Origin: Alkalibacter sp964582705
GTDB taxonomy: Bacteria; Bacillota; Clostridia; Eubacteriales; Alkalibacteraceae
Direction of reading: 5' to 3'
Assembly: GCA_964582705.1 (NCBI GenBank)
Contig: CAZOTE010000058.1
Location: forward strand, 1 to 12,782
DNA: 12,782 nucleotides
Shown: positions 6,245 through 12,782 of the stretch, piece by piece
Layout of the letters: every line of letters starts with the position of its first letter
Position numbering within the stretch: position 1 is the first letter of the stretch
The notes under the pieces: generated by a model
What the model was told of the DNA's origin: nothing
The model's input: only the letters and a program-made list of their open reading frames with translations
Databases searched by the model: none
Program-made: the position numbers and the translations under genes

Positions 6245-7264
6245 ATGGGTTCGTGGAAATACGAAGACAAGGAAAGAGACATAGTAATAAGCAGTAGGAT
6301 AAGACTAGCAAGAAATATAAAAGGCATGCCTTTTCCGATTCTGTTGCCGGAGCACAAAGCCCGGCTTCTTGTGGATTTGATTTTCAACTGTCTGGAAAAG
6401 GACGAGTCTCTCGGAACGGAATTTATGAAAATTGAAGTCGGAAGCGTAGGCAATAACGAAAGAAGAGTGCTTGTAGAAAAGCATCTTACCAGTCCTGAGC
6501 TTGGCAGCAATAAATGCGCGGCTGTATTCATAAATAAAAATGAAGACATCAGCATAATGGCAAATGAAGAGGACCATGTGAGGATACAGTGCATACAGGA
6601 AGGCTTCCAGCTCCATAAGACATACGAAATGGCAAACGCGGTAGATGATGTGCTTGAAAAGTGCGTCGATTTCGCATACCATGAAAAATACGGTTATCTA
6701 ACCGCTTGTCCTACCAATGTAGGCACAGGGATGAGGGCTTCAGTGATGCTGCACCTGCCCTCATTGACACTTAATAATCAGATAAATACCATGATAGTTA
6801 CATTGGCTAAATTCGGTTTGACCATCAGGGGCATTTACGGTGAGGGAACCCAGGCATTGGGAGACTTATACCAAATATCAAATCAAAATACGCTGGGCAT
6901 GACGGAGCGTGAGCTTATAGAAAACCTTCACGATGTGGCCAGGGAGATAATAAAAAAGGAAAGGGAACACAGATACGAGATATTAAACACCAACAGGATT
7001 TATCTGGAGGACAAAATATACCGGGCATTTGGCGTACTGTCAAACGCAAGGTCCATAAATGCAGAAGAGAGCATGAAGCTGTTGTCTCTCGTCAGATTGG
7101 GCTCCGACCTGGAGCTTATAGATCAGGACATCGGAACGATAAACGACTTGATGGTAAACATTCAGCCAGGGATACTGTCGGGGATTTACGGAGGAGATTT
7201 GACTGAAATCGACAGGGACAGGATAAGGGCTGAACATATCAGAAAATTCTTAAAATCTGAATAG
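6245..7264 (+). CDS. mcsB: McsB, protein arginine kinase
   Basis: A 339-residue member of the ATP:guanido phosphotransferase fold, specific for protein arginine. Phosphoarginine marks proteins for ClpC-ClpP degradation, and in Bacillus it also inactivates the CtsR repressor. Motifs: SSRIRLARN at 16-24, the acidic NEEDHVRIQ at 107-115, the active-site strand TACPTNVGTGMRAS at 153-166 with Cys155, and IRGIYGEGTQA at 195-204. The phosphoarginine-sensing motif RDxxRA is present at 324-329 (RDRIRA), so allosteric self-activation should be intact. It is somewhat shorter than the 363-residue Bacillus protein. GGGAGG at 6231-6236 precedes the start. The stop codon overlaps the clpC ribosome site. Confidence 0.94.
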   Translation: MGSWKYEDKERDIVISSRIRLARNIKGMPFPILLPEHKARLLVDLIFNCLEKDESLGTEFMKIEVGSVGNNERRVLVEKHLTSPELGSNKCAAVFINKNEDISIMANEEDHVRIQCIQEGFQLHKTYEMANAVDDVLEKCVDFAYHEKYGYLTACPTNVGTGMRASVMLHLPSLTLNNQINTMIVTLAKFGLTIRGIYGEGTQALGDLYQISNQNTLGMTERELIENLHDVAREIIKKEREHRYEILNTNRIYLEDKIYRAFGVLSNARSINAEESMKLLSLVRLGSDLELIDQDIGTINDLMVNIQPGILSGIYGGDLTEIDRDRIRAEHIRKFLKSE

Positions 7265-7276
7265 GAGGAAAAATTA

Positions 7277-9712
7277 ATGGCTATATTTGGAAGATTTACC
7301 GAGAGAGCTCAAAAGGTTTTGATGCTTTCTCAGGAAGAGGCAAAGAAATTAAACCATAATTACATAGGAAGCGAGCACCTGCTTTTGGGGTTGATCAAAG
7401 AAGGAGAGGGAATCGCAGCTTTGGCGCTAAAAAACCTGGGCGTTGCCTTTGATAAAGCGGCAAAGCAAGTTGAAACCCTTTTGGGCAGAGGAGAAGATCC
7501 AGTCAACGACATCATCGGATACACTCCAAGAACAAAGAAAATACTGGAGCTCAGCTTGATGGAAGCAAGAGCTCTTAATCAAAGCTATATAGGGACTGAA
7601 CATATACTTTTAGGTCTTACCAGGGAGGGAGAAGGCGTAGGTGCCAAGATCCTAAGCGACCTTGGATTAGATTTTGAAAAAATAAGGGAAGAAATAATTA
7701 AGCTCATGAACTCTTCCCCTACACAGAATCAAAAGGCGCAGCAGCCTAAGAATACCAACACCAAGAATCTGGACAAATTCGGACGAGATCTCACTCAGAT
7801 GGCGGATGAAGGACAACTTGACCCTGTAATCGGAAGGGACCTGGAAATTCAGCGTGTGATACAGATCTTAAGCAGACGAACAAAAAATAACCCCTGCTTG
7901 ATAGGTGAACCTGGTGTAGGAAAGACTGCAATTGCAGAGGGACTTGCTCAGAAGATCACATCAGGGAATGTGCCTGAAAACCTTAGAGACAAAAGGGTAG
8001 TCTCCCTTGACCTATCTTCTATGGTTGCCGGAGCCAAATACAGGGGAGAATTTGAGGATAGGCTCAAAAATACCATGGAGGAGATAAATCAGGCTGGCAA
8101 CATAATTTTGTTTATCGATGAGATGCATACAATAATAGGCGCAGGAGCCGCTGAAGGGGCCATAGATGCCTCGAACATACTAAAACCAGCACTAGCCAGG
8201 GGGCAGCTTCAAGCTATTGGAGCTACCACGCTGGACGAATATAGAAAGTACGTAGAAAAGGACTCTGCGCTGGAAAGAAGATTTCAGCCTGTAGAGGTTG
8301 GAGAGCCTTCAAAGGAAGAAGCTTATGAGATACTAAAAGGATTGAGGGACAGATACGAAGCCCACCACAAAGTCACAATAACTGACGAAGCGCTAAAGGC
8401 TGCGGTAGAGCTTTCCCACAGGTATATAAATGACAGGTATCTTCCGGATAAGGCCATCGACCTTATAGATGAAGCCGCATCTAAGATAAGGCTTAACATG
8501 CTTACGGCACCTCCGGAAATTAAAGATCTGGAGGCAAAAATAGAGAAGTACGAGCAGGAAAAAGAAGAAGCAGTGGCTTCTCAGGATTATGAGAAAGCTG
8601 CTGAGATAAGGGACTTTGAGAACAAGGCCAAAGAAAAGCTTGTTGAGGTCAAAAAAACCTGGAGGCAAAAGAGCAACACCGGAACAGGGGGAGAAGTGGG
8701 AGCTGAAGAGATTGCCCAGATAGTTTCCAGCTGGTCCGGGGTTCCCGTTAAAAAACTGGCCCAGGAAGAATCCGAGAAGCTCCTTCATATGGAAGAGGAG
8801 CTGCACAAAAGGGTCATAGGACAGGATGAGGCGGTTAAAGCCGTATCCAGGGCGATAAGGCGTGCTAGAGTCGGTCTTAAGGACCCCAAAAGACCAATAG
8901 GCTCGTTCATATTTCTAGGACCCACAGGTGTGGGTAAAACGGAACTTAGCAAGGCGCTTGCAGAGATCATGTTCGGGGATGAGGACTCAATGATCAGAGT
9001 AGATATGAGCGAATACATGGAAAAACATTCTGTTTCCCGGCTTATAGGGTCTCCACCGGGATATGTGGGTTATGATGAAGGAGGACAACTGACAGAAAAA
9101 GTAAGGAGAAAGCCGTATTCAGTGATTCTTCTGGATGAAATCGAAAAGGCTCACCCAGATGTTTTCAACATACTGCTTCAGATATTGGAAGACGGAAGGT
9201 TGACGGATGGAAAGGGAAGGACTGTAGATTTTAAGAATACAGTAGTGATCATGACATCAAACGTTGGAGCCCACACGATCAAAAAGGGCAAGACGCTGGG
9301 CTTCTCGGCGGGAGAAAACCTACAGCAGGATGAATACGACAAAATGAAGGACAATGTGATGGAGGAGCTTCGAAGAAGCTTCAGGCCAGAGTTCTTAAAC
9401 CGTATAGACGAGGTCATAGTGTTCCACCAGCTGGATGACAAACACTTAGGTGAGATAATAGACATACTCCTCGTTCAGCTCGCAAATAGGCTTAAAGATC
9501 TTGAGATAGACATTGAATTTAGTCAGGATGCGAAAAGATACCTGGCAGAAAGAGGCGCAAATCTTGAATATGGCGCACGACCTCTAAGAAGAACGATTCA
9601 AAAAGAAGTTGAGGACAAGCTTTCTGAAGAGCTCCTAAAAGGCAATGTGCACAAAGGTGGAGCCATCAAGGTGAACATATCAGATGATGAGCTGATATTT
9701 GAAAATAATTAA
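7277..9712 (+). CDS. clpC: ClpC, AAA+ unfoldase of the ClpCP protease
   Basis: An 811-residue, full-length ClpC. The N domain (1-145) has two Clp repeats (FTERAQKVL; YTPRTKKIL). AAA-1 has Walker A GEPGVGKT (210-217), pore loop KYRG (254-257) and Walker B with Asp281-Glu282. The middle domain contains a UVR-like coiled segment (about 418-455), the feature that separates ClpC from ClpA and ClpB. AAA-2 has Walker A GPTGVGKT (548-555), pore loop GYVGYD (595-600), Walker B Asp620-Glu621 and GARPL (766-770). The ClpP-contact tripeptide is LGF at 674-676, the VGF site in Bacillus. AGGAGG at 7263-7268 overlaps the mcsB stop. Unlike the common arrangement, radA does not follow; the thi promoter begins 6 bases after the stop. 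Confidence 0.96.
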   Translation: MAIFGRFTERAQKVLMLSQEEAKKLNHNYIGSEHLLLGLIKEGEGIAALALKNLGVAFDKAAKQVETLLGRGEDPVNDIIGYTPRTKKILELSLMEARALNQSYIGTEHILLGLTREGEGVGAKILSDLGLDFEKIREEIIKLMNSSPTQNQKAQQPKNTNTKNLDKFGRDLTQMADEGQLDPVIGRDLEIQRVIQILSRRTKNNPCLIGEPGVGKTAIAEGLAQKITSGNVPENLRDKRVVSLDLSSMVAGAKYRGEFEDRLKNTMEEINQAGNIILFIDEMHTIIGAGAAEGAIDASNILKPALARGQLQAIGATTLDEYRKYVEKDSALERRFQPVEVGEPSKEEAYEILKGLRDRYEAHHKVTITDEALKAAVELSHRYINDRYLPDKAIDLIDEAASKIRLNMLTAPPEIKDLEAKIEKYEQEKEEAVASQDYEKAAEIRDFENKAKEKLVEVKKTWRQKSNTGTGGEVGAEEIAQIVSSWSGVPVKKLAQEESEKLLHMEEELHKRVIGQDEAVKAVSRAIRRARVGLKDPKRPIGSFIFLGPTGVGKTELSKALAEIMFGDEDSMIRVDMSEYMEKHSVSRLIGSPPGYVGYDEGGQLTEKVRRKPYSVILLDEIEKAHPDVFNILLQILEDGRLTDGKGRTVDFKNTVVIMTSNVGAHTIKKGKTLGFSAGENLQQDEYDKMKDNVMEELRRSFRPEFLNRIDEVIVFHQLDDKHLGEIIDILLVQLANRLKDLEIDIEFSQDAKRYLAERGANLEYGARPLRRTIQKEVEDKLSEELLKGNVHKGGAIKVNISDDELIFENN

Positions 9713-9718
9713 TAGCAT

Positions 9719-9747
9719 TTGACATTTGGCAATAGAATCTATACAAT
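9719..9747 (+). promoter_or_regulatory. SigA promoter of the thi operon
   Basis: A perfect -35, TTGACA (9719-9724), 17-base spacer, and TACAAT (9742-9747; five of six matches). Transcription would start near 9754, just before the TPP aptamer. It begins only 6 bases after clpC, with no terminator in between. Confidence 0.85.
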
Positions 9748-9762
9748 CTAAGTAAATAAATA

Positions 9763-9845
9763 TCCGGGGAGCTGAAAAGCTGAGAGGAAACTTGATTTCG
9801 ACCCGATAACCTGATACGGATAATGCCGTCGTAGGGAGATTACAT
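9763..9845 (+). promoter_or_regulatory. TPP (thiamin pyrophosphate) riboswitch aptamer
   Basis: Conserved THI-box elements are readable in order: GGGGAGC (9766-9772), CTGAGA (9780-9785), a variable hairpin GAAACTTGATTTC, ACCC (9801-9804), ACCTGAT (9809-9815), GGATAATGCC (9818-9827) and GTAGGGA (9831-9837). Bound TPP should repress thiC-thiM-thiE. The P1 helix (ATC/GAT) is short, which would let the aptamer switch easily. Confidence 0.95.
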
Positions 9846-9861
9846 TAGGATTTTACAGTCT

Positions 9862-9898
9862 AAGACTCTTTCCGTATCAGCGGATGGAGTCTTTTTTT
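9862..9898 (+). terminator. TPP-riboswitch-controlled terminator (thi leader)
   Basis: AAGACTC (9862-9868) pairs with GAGTCTT (9887-9893), with an upper stem CCG/CGG and loop TATCAG, then seven Ts (9892-9898). The strand TCCGTATCAG (9871-9880) is the exact reverse complement of CTGATACGGA (9811-9820) in the aptamer. With no TPP this 10-bp pairing would disrupt the terminator; with TPP the aptamer holds that strand and the terminator forms. It is probably also the first terminator met by clpC transcripts. Confidence 0.85.
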
Positions 9899-9918
9899 CT
9901 TTGTTTGACCACCGGTAC

Positions 9919-9925
9919 AAGGAGG
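9919..9925 (+). promoter_or_regulatory. Ribosome binding site that decides the thiC start
   Basis: AAGGAGG lies 6 bases before ATG 9932. The earlier in-frame ATG at 9884 is inside the leader terminator, so it cannot be the normal start. Confidence 0.9.
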
Positions 9926-9931
9926 AAGCAT

Positions 9932-11233
9932 ATGGAATATACTACACAGATGGACGCTGCAAGAAAGGGAATAATAACCACGCAAATCAAGAAAGTGGCC
10001 CTTGAGGAAGGAATGCATGTTGAAGAGCTCATGGACCTTGTAGCCAAGGGACAGGTAGCAATACCTGCAAATAAAAAACACCTTAGCCTTTCCCCCAAGG
10101 GAATAGGAAACAAACTTAAGACAAAGATCAATGTAAATCTAGGCGTTTCCAAGGATTGCGAGGATTATGATCTGGAGATGAGCAAGGTAAACAAAGCTGT
10201 AGAGCTTGGAGCGGATGCGATAATGGATTTGAGCTCTGCGGGAGAAAGAGGGGCACTCAGGCATAGGCTGGTAAAGGAATGCCCGGCTGCTATAGGCACT
10301 GTGCCGGTATATGATGCAATAATACACTACGACAAGCCCCTGGACCAGATTACTGGTGAGGAATTCATCGATGTTGTGCGACTTCATGCCAAAGATGGAG
10401 TTGATTTCATGACCATGCATTGCGGTCTTACAAGGGAAAGCTCCAAGCATGTAAAGCGTGGAGACAGGCTGACCAACATCGTATCAAGGGGAGGATCTTT
10501 GATATTTTCCTGGATGGAGATGACAGGCAACGAGAATCCTTTTTATGAATTTTACGATGAGATACTGGATATCTGCAGAAATCACGATGTAACCATGAGT
10601 TTGGGGGATGCCTGTAGGCCCGGGTGCATCGAAGATGCTTCCGACGTAAGCCAAATAGAAGAGCTTGTGATACTGGGAGAACTAACTAGGAGAGCTTGGG
10701 AAAAGGACGTGCAGGTGATAATCGAGGGTCCGGGACACATGCCTATCGATCAGATAGAAGCAAATATGAAGATACAGCAGACGATATGCAAAGGCGCTCC
10801 ATTTTACGTTTTGGGCCCTCTTGTTACTGATGTCGCGCCTGGCTATGACCACATAACTTCAGCTATAGGCGGGGCGATAGCGGCTACATATGGTGCTTCA
10901 TTCTTGTGCTATGTAACCCCTGCAGAGCATTTGAGGCTGCCAGATCTAGATGATATGAAAGAGGGAATAGTAGCTTCAAAGATTGCAGCCCACGCTGCGG
11001 ATATAGCCAAGGGGATAAAAGGTGCGTCCGATTGGGATAAAAAGATGAGCCGGGCTAGAAAGGACTTGGATTGGGAAGGCATGTTCAAGCTATCCATTGA
11101 TGAAGAAAAGGCTAGAAGGTATAGAGAAGAGTCCATGCCTGAGAATGAGGACACCTGCACTATGTGTGGGAAATTCTGTGCTGTTAGAAACATGAACAAA
11201 ACTTTAAATGGAGAATACGTGGATGTCATATAA
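9932..11233 (+). CDS. thiC: Phosphomethylpyrimidine synthase ThiC
   Basis: A 433-residue radical-SAM enzyme that converts aminoimidazole ribotide to HMP phosphate, the pyrimidine half of thiamin. Barrel motifs visible are MDLSSAGE (98-105), MHCGLTRES (162-170), SRGGSL (185-190), GDACRPGC (225-232), IIEGPGHMP (263-271) and GPLVTDVAPGYDH (295-307). The C-terminal cluster cysteines are Cys409, Cys412 and Cys416 (CTMCGKFC), a CX2CX3C spacing, while the canonical bacterial motif is CX2CX4C. It is shorter than the 600-residue proteobacterial form because the N-terminal extra domain is missing, which is normal for Firmicutes and archaeal types. The related benzimidazole synthase BzaF is an alternative, but the TPP riboswitch and thiM/thiE favour ThiC. 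The start at 9932 is fixed by AAGGAGG. Confidence 0.95.
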   Translation: MEYTTQMDAARKGIITTQIKKVALEEGMHVEELMDLVAKGQVAIPANKKHLSLSPKGIGNKLKTKINVNLGVSKDCEDYDLEMSKVNKAVELGADAIMDLSSAGERGALRHRLVKECPAAIGTVPVYDAIIHYDKPLDQITGEEFIDVVRLHAKDGVDFMTMHCGLTRESSKHVKRGDRLTNIVSRGGSLIFSWMEMTGNENPFYEFYDEILDICRNHDVTMSLGDACRPGCIEDASDVSQIEELVILGELTRRAWEKDVQVIIEGPGHMPIDQIEANMKIQQTICKGAPFYVLGPLVTDVAPGYDHITSAIGGAIAATYGASFLCYVTPAEHLRLPDLDDMKEGIVASKIAAHAADIAKGIKGASDWDKKMSRARKDLDWEGMFKLSIDEEKARRYREESMPENEDTCTMCGKFCAVRNMNKTLNGEYVDVI

Positions 11234-12038
11234 CGCTAATTACATCGAAAGAATACGTAGAGCTAACCCGATAGTCCATAACATAACGAATTACGTCACG
11301 GTCAATGACTGTGCCAACATATTGTTGGCGATAGGAGCATCCCCCATAATGGCTGACGATGAGGATGAAGTGGAAGAGATCGCCGGCATTTCAAAAGCTT
11401 TGGTGATTAACATAGGCACTTTGAACCAAAGAACGGTGAGCTCTATGGTGAAAGCCGGGAAAAAAGCCAATAATTCAGGGATACCTGTTCTTTTGGATCC
11501 GGTAGGATGCGGAGCCTCGAATATGAGGACGAAGATGACTCTAAAGCTTCTTGAAGAGGTGAAAATTTCAGTGGTGAGAGGGAATGCATCAGAGATTAAA
11601 AATGCATTTTCAATAAAGGGTGCCAAGACCAATGGTGTTGATGCGAGCTTTTCAGACAGTAAGGACATTGGAGAGATTTGCAACGTAGCGAGGGATTTCG
11701 CTTTGAATATAAAAGGTGTGGTGGCAGTTACAGGGAAAGAAGATATCGTAAGTGATGGCAGGGAAACGTACGTAGTGAGAAATGGCGTGGAAAGCATGAC
11801 AAAGATAACAGGTACGGGATGCATGCTATCATCTCTCACTGGAGGATTTATCGCATCAAACCCTGTAAATGCAAAGACTGTATCCGCGGCGGTGGCGACA
11901 ATGGGGCTTGCCGGTGAACTAGGGTATTCTAAAGGAATGGGTACAGGTAGCTTCCGCGTGTCTTTGATGGATATGGTGAGCCTTATGGACGATCAGGTGT
12001 TGAAAGAAGGGATTAAGATTGAAAGATTTAAAGGATAA
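11223..12038 (+). CDS. thiM: Hydroxyethylthiazole kinase ThiM
   Basis: A 271-residue kinase of the ribokinase-like fold that phosphorylates hydroxyethylthiazole, a salvage step. Motifs: VHNITNYVT (18-26), LDPVGCGAS (91-99), RGNASEI (119-125) and TGTGCMLS (197-204) with Cys200, the equivalent of the catalytic-loop cysteine in Bacillus ThiM. The start at 11223 was preferred to ATG 11208 because GGAG at 11210-11213 is well placed for it and no ribosome site precedes 11208. It overlaps the end of thiC by 11 bases in another frame, so translation is probably coupled. Its presence, without thiazole synthesis genes nearby, suggests that the thiazole half is at least partly salvaged. Confidence 0.94.
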   Translation: MSYNANYIERIRRANPIVHNITNYVTVNDCANILLAIGASPIMADDEDEVEEIAGISKALVINIGTLNQRTVSSMVKAGKKANNSGIPVLLDPVGCGASNMRTKMTLKLLEEVKISVVRGNASEIKNAFSIKGAKTNGVDASFSDSKDIGEICNVARDFALNIKGVVAVTGKEDIVSDGRETYVVRNGVESMTKITGTGCMLSSLTGGFIASNPVNAKTVSAAVATMGLAGELGYSKGMGTGSFRVSLMDMVSLMDDQVLKEGIKIERFKG

Positions 12039-12660
12039 ACTGGGAGTCTATTTAGTTACAGACAGAAGATGGCTGGATGGAAGACAGCTCTGTGGCTGTG
12101 TAGAATCCGCCTTGGAAAGTGGAGTGGATTTCGTGCAGCTGAGAGAAAAAGGTATTTCCCGGGAAATATATAAAGAGGATGCAATTAAGATAAAAAAGAT
12201 CTGCGAAAGATTCGATGTCCCATTTGTGATAAACGACGACGTTTGGTCGGCTGTCGAATTTGATGCCGACGGAGTCCACATAGGACAAGGAGATGAAGAG
12301 ATAAGAAAAGCCAGAGAGATACTCGGAGAAAAGAAGATAATAGGGGTTTCCGTATCCAATCTGGAAGAGGCGCTCAAGGCGGAAAAAGAGGGAGCGGATT
12401 ATCTGGGGGTAGGCGCCGTGTTTGCCACAGGCTCTAAAAATGATACAAAAGCGGTGAAGCTGGAAGACCTGGAAATAATCTGCGACAGCGTGGATATTCC
12501 TGTAGTGGCAATCGGCGGCATTGACAAGGGCAATGCTGCAGCTGTTAAGGCGACAGGTGCCTCCGGAATAGCAGCCATCTCTGGGATATTGGCATGTAAG
12601 GACGTGGGAGAGGCAGCAAGGGAGCTTTGCGACAGTTGGAAAGCGGAAAGTAGAAAGTAG
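12019..12660 (+). CDS. thiE: Thiamin-phosphate synthase ThiE
   Basis: A 213-residue TIM-barrel enzyme that joins HMP diphosphate and thiazole phosphate to give thiamin phosphate. Motifs: YLVTDR (11-16), QLREK (40-44), INDD (71-74), DGVHIGQGD (84-92), GVGAVFATGSKND (130-142, canonical PTxTK region) and VVAIGGI (162-168). The start is a TTG at 12019, with AGAAGGG at about 12005-12011 in front. It overlaps thiM by 20 bases. The last residues, WKAESRK (207-213), and the stop codon are encoded by the start of a GGAAAGT-type heptad array, so the original C-terminus has been replaced or extended. The catalytic core is complete. Confidence 0.93.
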   Translation: MKDLKDKLGVYLVTDRRWLDGRQLCGCVESALESGVDFVQLREKGISREIYKEDAIKIKKICERFDVPFVINDDVWSAVEFDADGVHIGQGDEEIRKAREILGEKKIIGVSVSNLEEALKAEKEGADYLGVGAVFATGSKNDTKAVKLEDLEIICDSVDIPVVAIGGIDKGNAAAVKATGASGIAAISGILACKDVGEAARELCDSWKAESRK

Positions 12661-12732
12661 AAAGCGGAAAGCGGAAAGTAGAAAGTGGAAAGCAGGAAGT
12701 TGGTCAGTTGGAAAGTGGAAAGTGGAAAGTGG
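12638..12732 (+). repeat. GGAAAGT-type heptanucleotide tandem array
   Basis: About twelve 7-base units with the pattern RGAAAGY (GGAAAGC, GGAAAGT, AGAAAGT, AGAAAGC). Units run in phase from 12638 to 12700; a 9-base interruption (TGGTCAGTT) shifts the phase, then three exact GGAAAGT units run 12710-12730. On the other strand it reads ACTTTCC. Because 7 is not a multiple of 3, it is read in all frames. The first three units lie inside thiE and supply its stop. The function is unknown. Confidence 0.9.
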
Positions 12733-12738
12733 TTGTAG

Positions 12739-12768
12739 GGTAGGGTCTCTGTGCCCTACCACAGACCC
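12739..12768. repeat. Palindromic element after the heptad array
   Basis: GGTAGGG (12739-12745) and CCCTACC (12754-12760) make a perfect 7-bp stem with an 8-base loop. A second, mutually exclusive stem uses GGGTCT (12743-12748) with AGACCC (12763-12768), plus GTG/CAC. No T-run follows, so it is not a typical terminator. It looks like a dispersed intergenic repeat attached to the heptad array. The window ends 14 bases later. Confidence 0.55.
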
Positions 12769-12782
12769 CAATAAAACTCCAT

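Noticed and set aside
9884..9931. A 16-residue N-terminal extension of thiC from ATG 9884
   Set aside because: That ATG lies in the leader terminator and has no ribosome site. ATG 9932 has AAGGAGG and the usual N-terminus.
12638..12732. The repeat array as a CRISPR
   Set aside because: The units are 7 bases long and contiguous, with no spacers and no cas genes in the window.
12052..12771. A long minus-strand open frame (239 codons) over thiE and the repeat array
   Set aside because: It is antisense to a well-supported thiE, has no clear ribosome site, and its N-terminal part is low-complexity sequence produced by the heptad repeats (FHFP, LSAFRF).

Overview
The window looks like a chromosomal segment from a low-to-moderate-GC, Gram-positive anaerobe of the Clostridia/Tissierellia type. 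The reasons are strong AGGAGG-type ribosome sites, a SigB partner-switching module, McsA/McsB/ClpC, a Firmicutes-type second EF-G, and thiC-thiM-thiE behind a TPP riboswitch. All genes are on the + strand. I cannot name a genus from the sequence alone.

Layout. Positions 1-60 hold a hairpin terminator for something outside the window. Positions 88-2558 are one stress operon: a near-consensus SigB promoter (GTTTAG-N13-GGGTAT), then ytxH-like, ytxG-like (DUF948), rsbV, rsbW and sigB, closed by a strong terminator. The sigma factor therefore probably drives its own operon together with two envelope-associated stress proteins. Positions 2560-4827 hold a monocistronic EF-G paralogue (fusA2-like) with a possible operator and its own terminator. 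Positions 4828-9712 hold a HUH (Y1/RAYT) transposase-like gene, mcsA, mcsB and clpC, tightly spaced. The transposase-like gene sits where ctsR, the usual repressor of this operon, is normally found, and its expected catalytic tyrosine is a phenylalanine. No CtsR or CIRCE box was seen. Positions 9713-12660 hold a SigA promoter, a TPP riboswitch with a readable antiterminator/terminator switch, and the overlapping genes thiC, thiM and thiE. Positions 12638-12782 hold a GGAAAGT-type heptanucleotide array that starts inside the thiE reading frame, then a palindromic element.

How it works together. The left two-thirds is stress and protein quality control. RsbV/RsbW control SigB by partner switching. 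McsA and McsB mark proteins by arginine phosphorylation, and ClpC unfolds them for ClpP. The right third makes thiamin phosphate: ThiC supplies the pyrimidine de novo, ThiM salvages the thiazole, and ThiE joins them. ThiD and thiazole synthesis genes are not in the window. Only six bases separate the clpC stop from the thi -35 box, and no terminator lies between them, so clpC transcripts should run into the riboswitch.

The least ordinary points are the transposase-like protein in the ctsR position with a lost nucleophile, the autoregulated ytxH-ytxG-rsbV-rsbW-sigB layout, the exact 10-base antiterminator match in the riboswitch, and the heptad array that has become the end of thiE.
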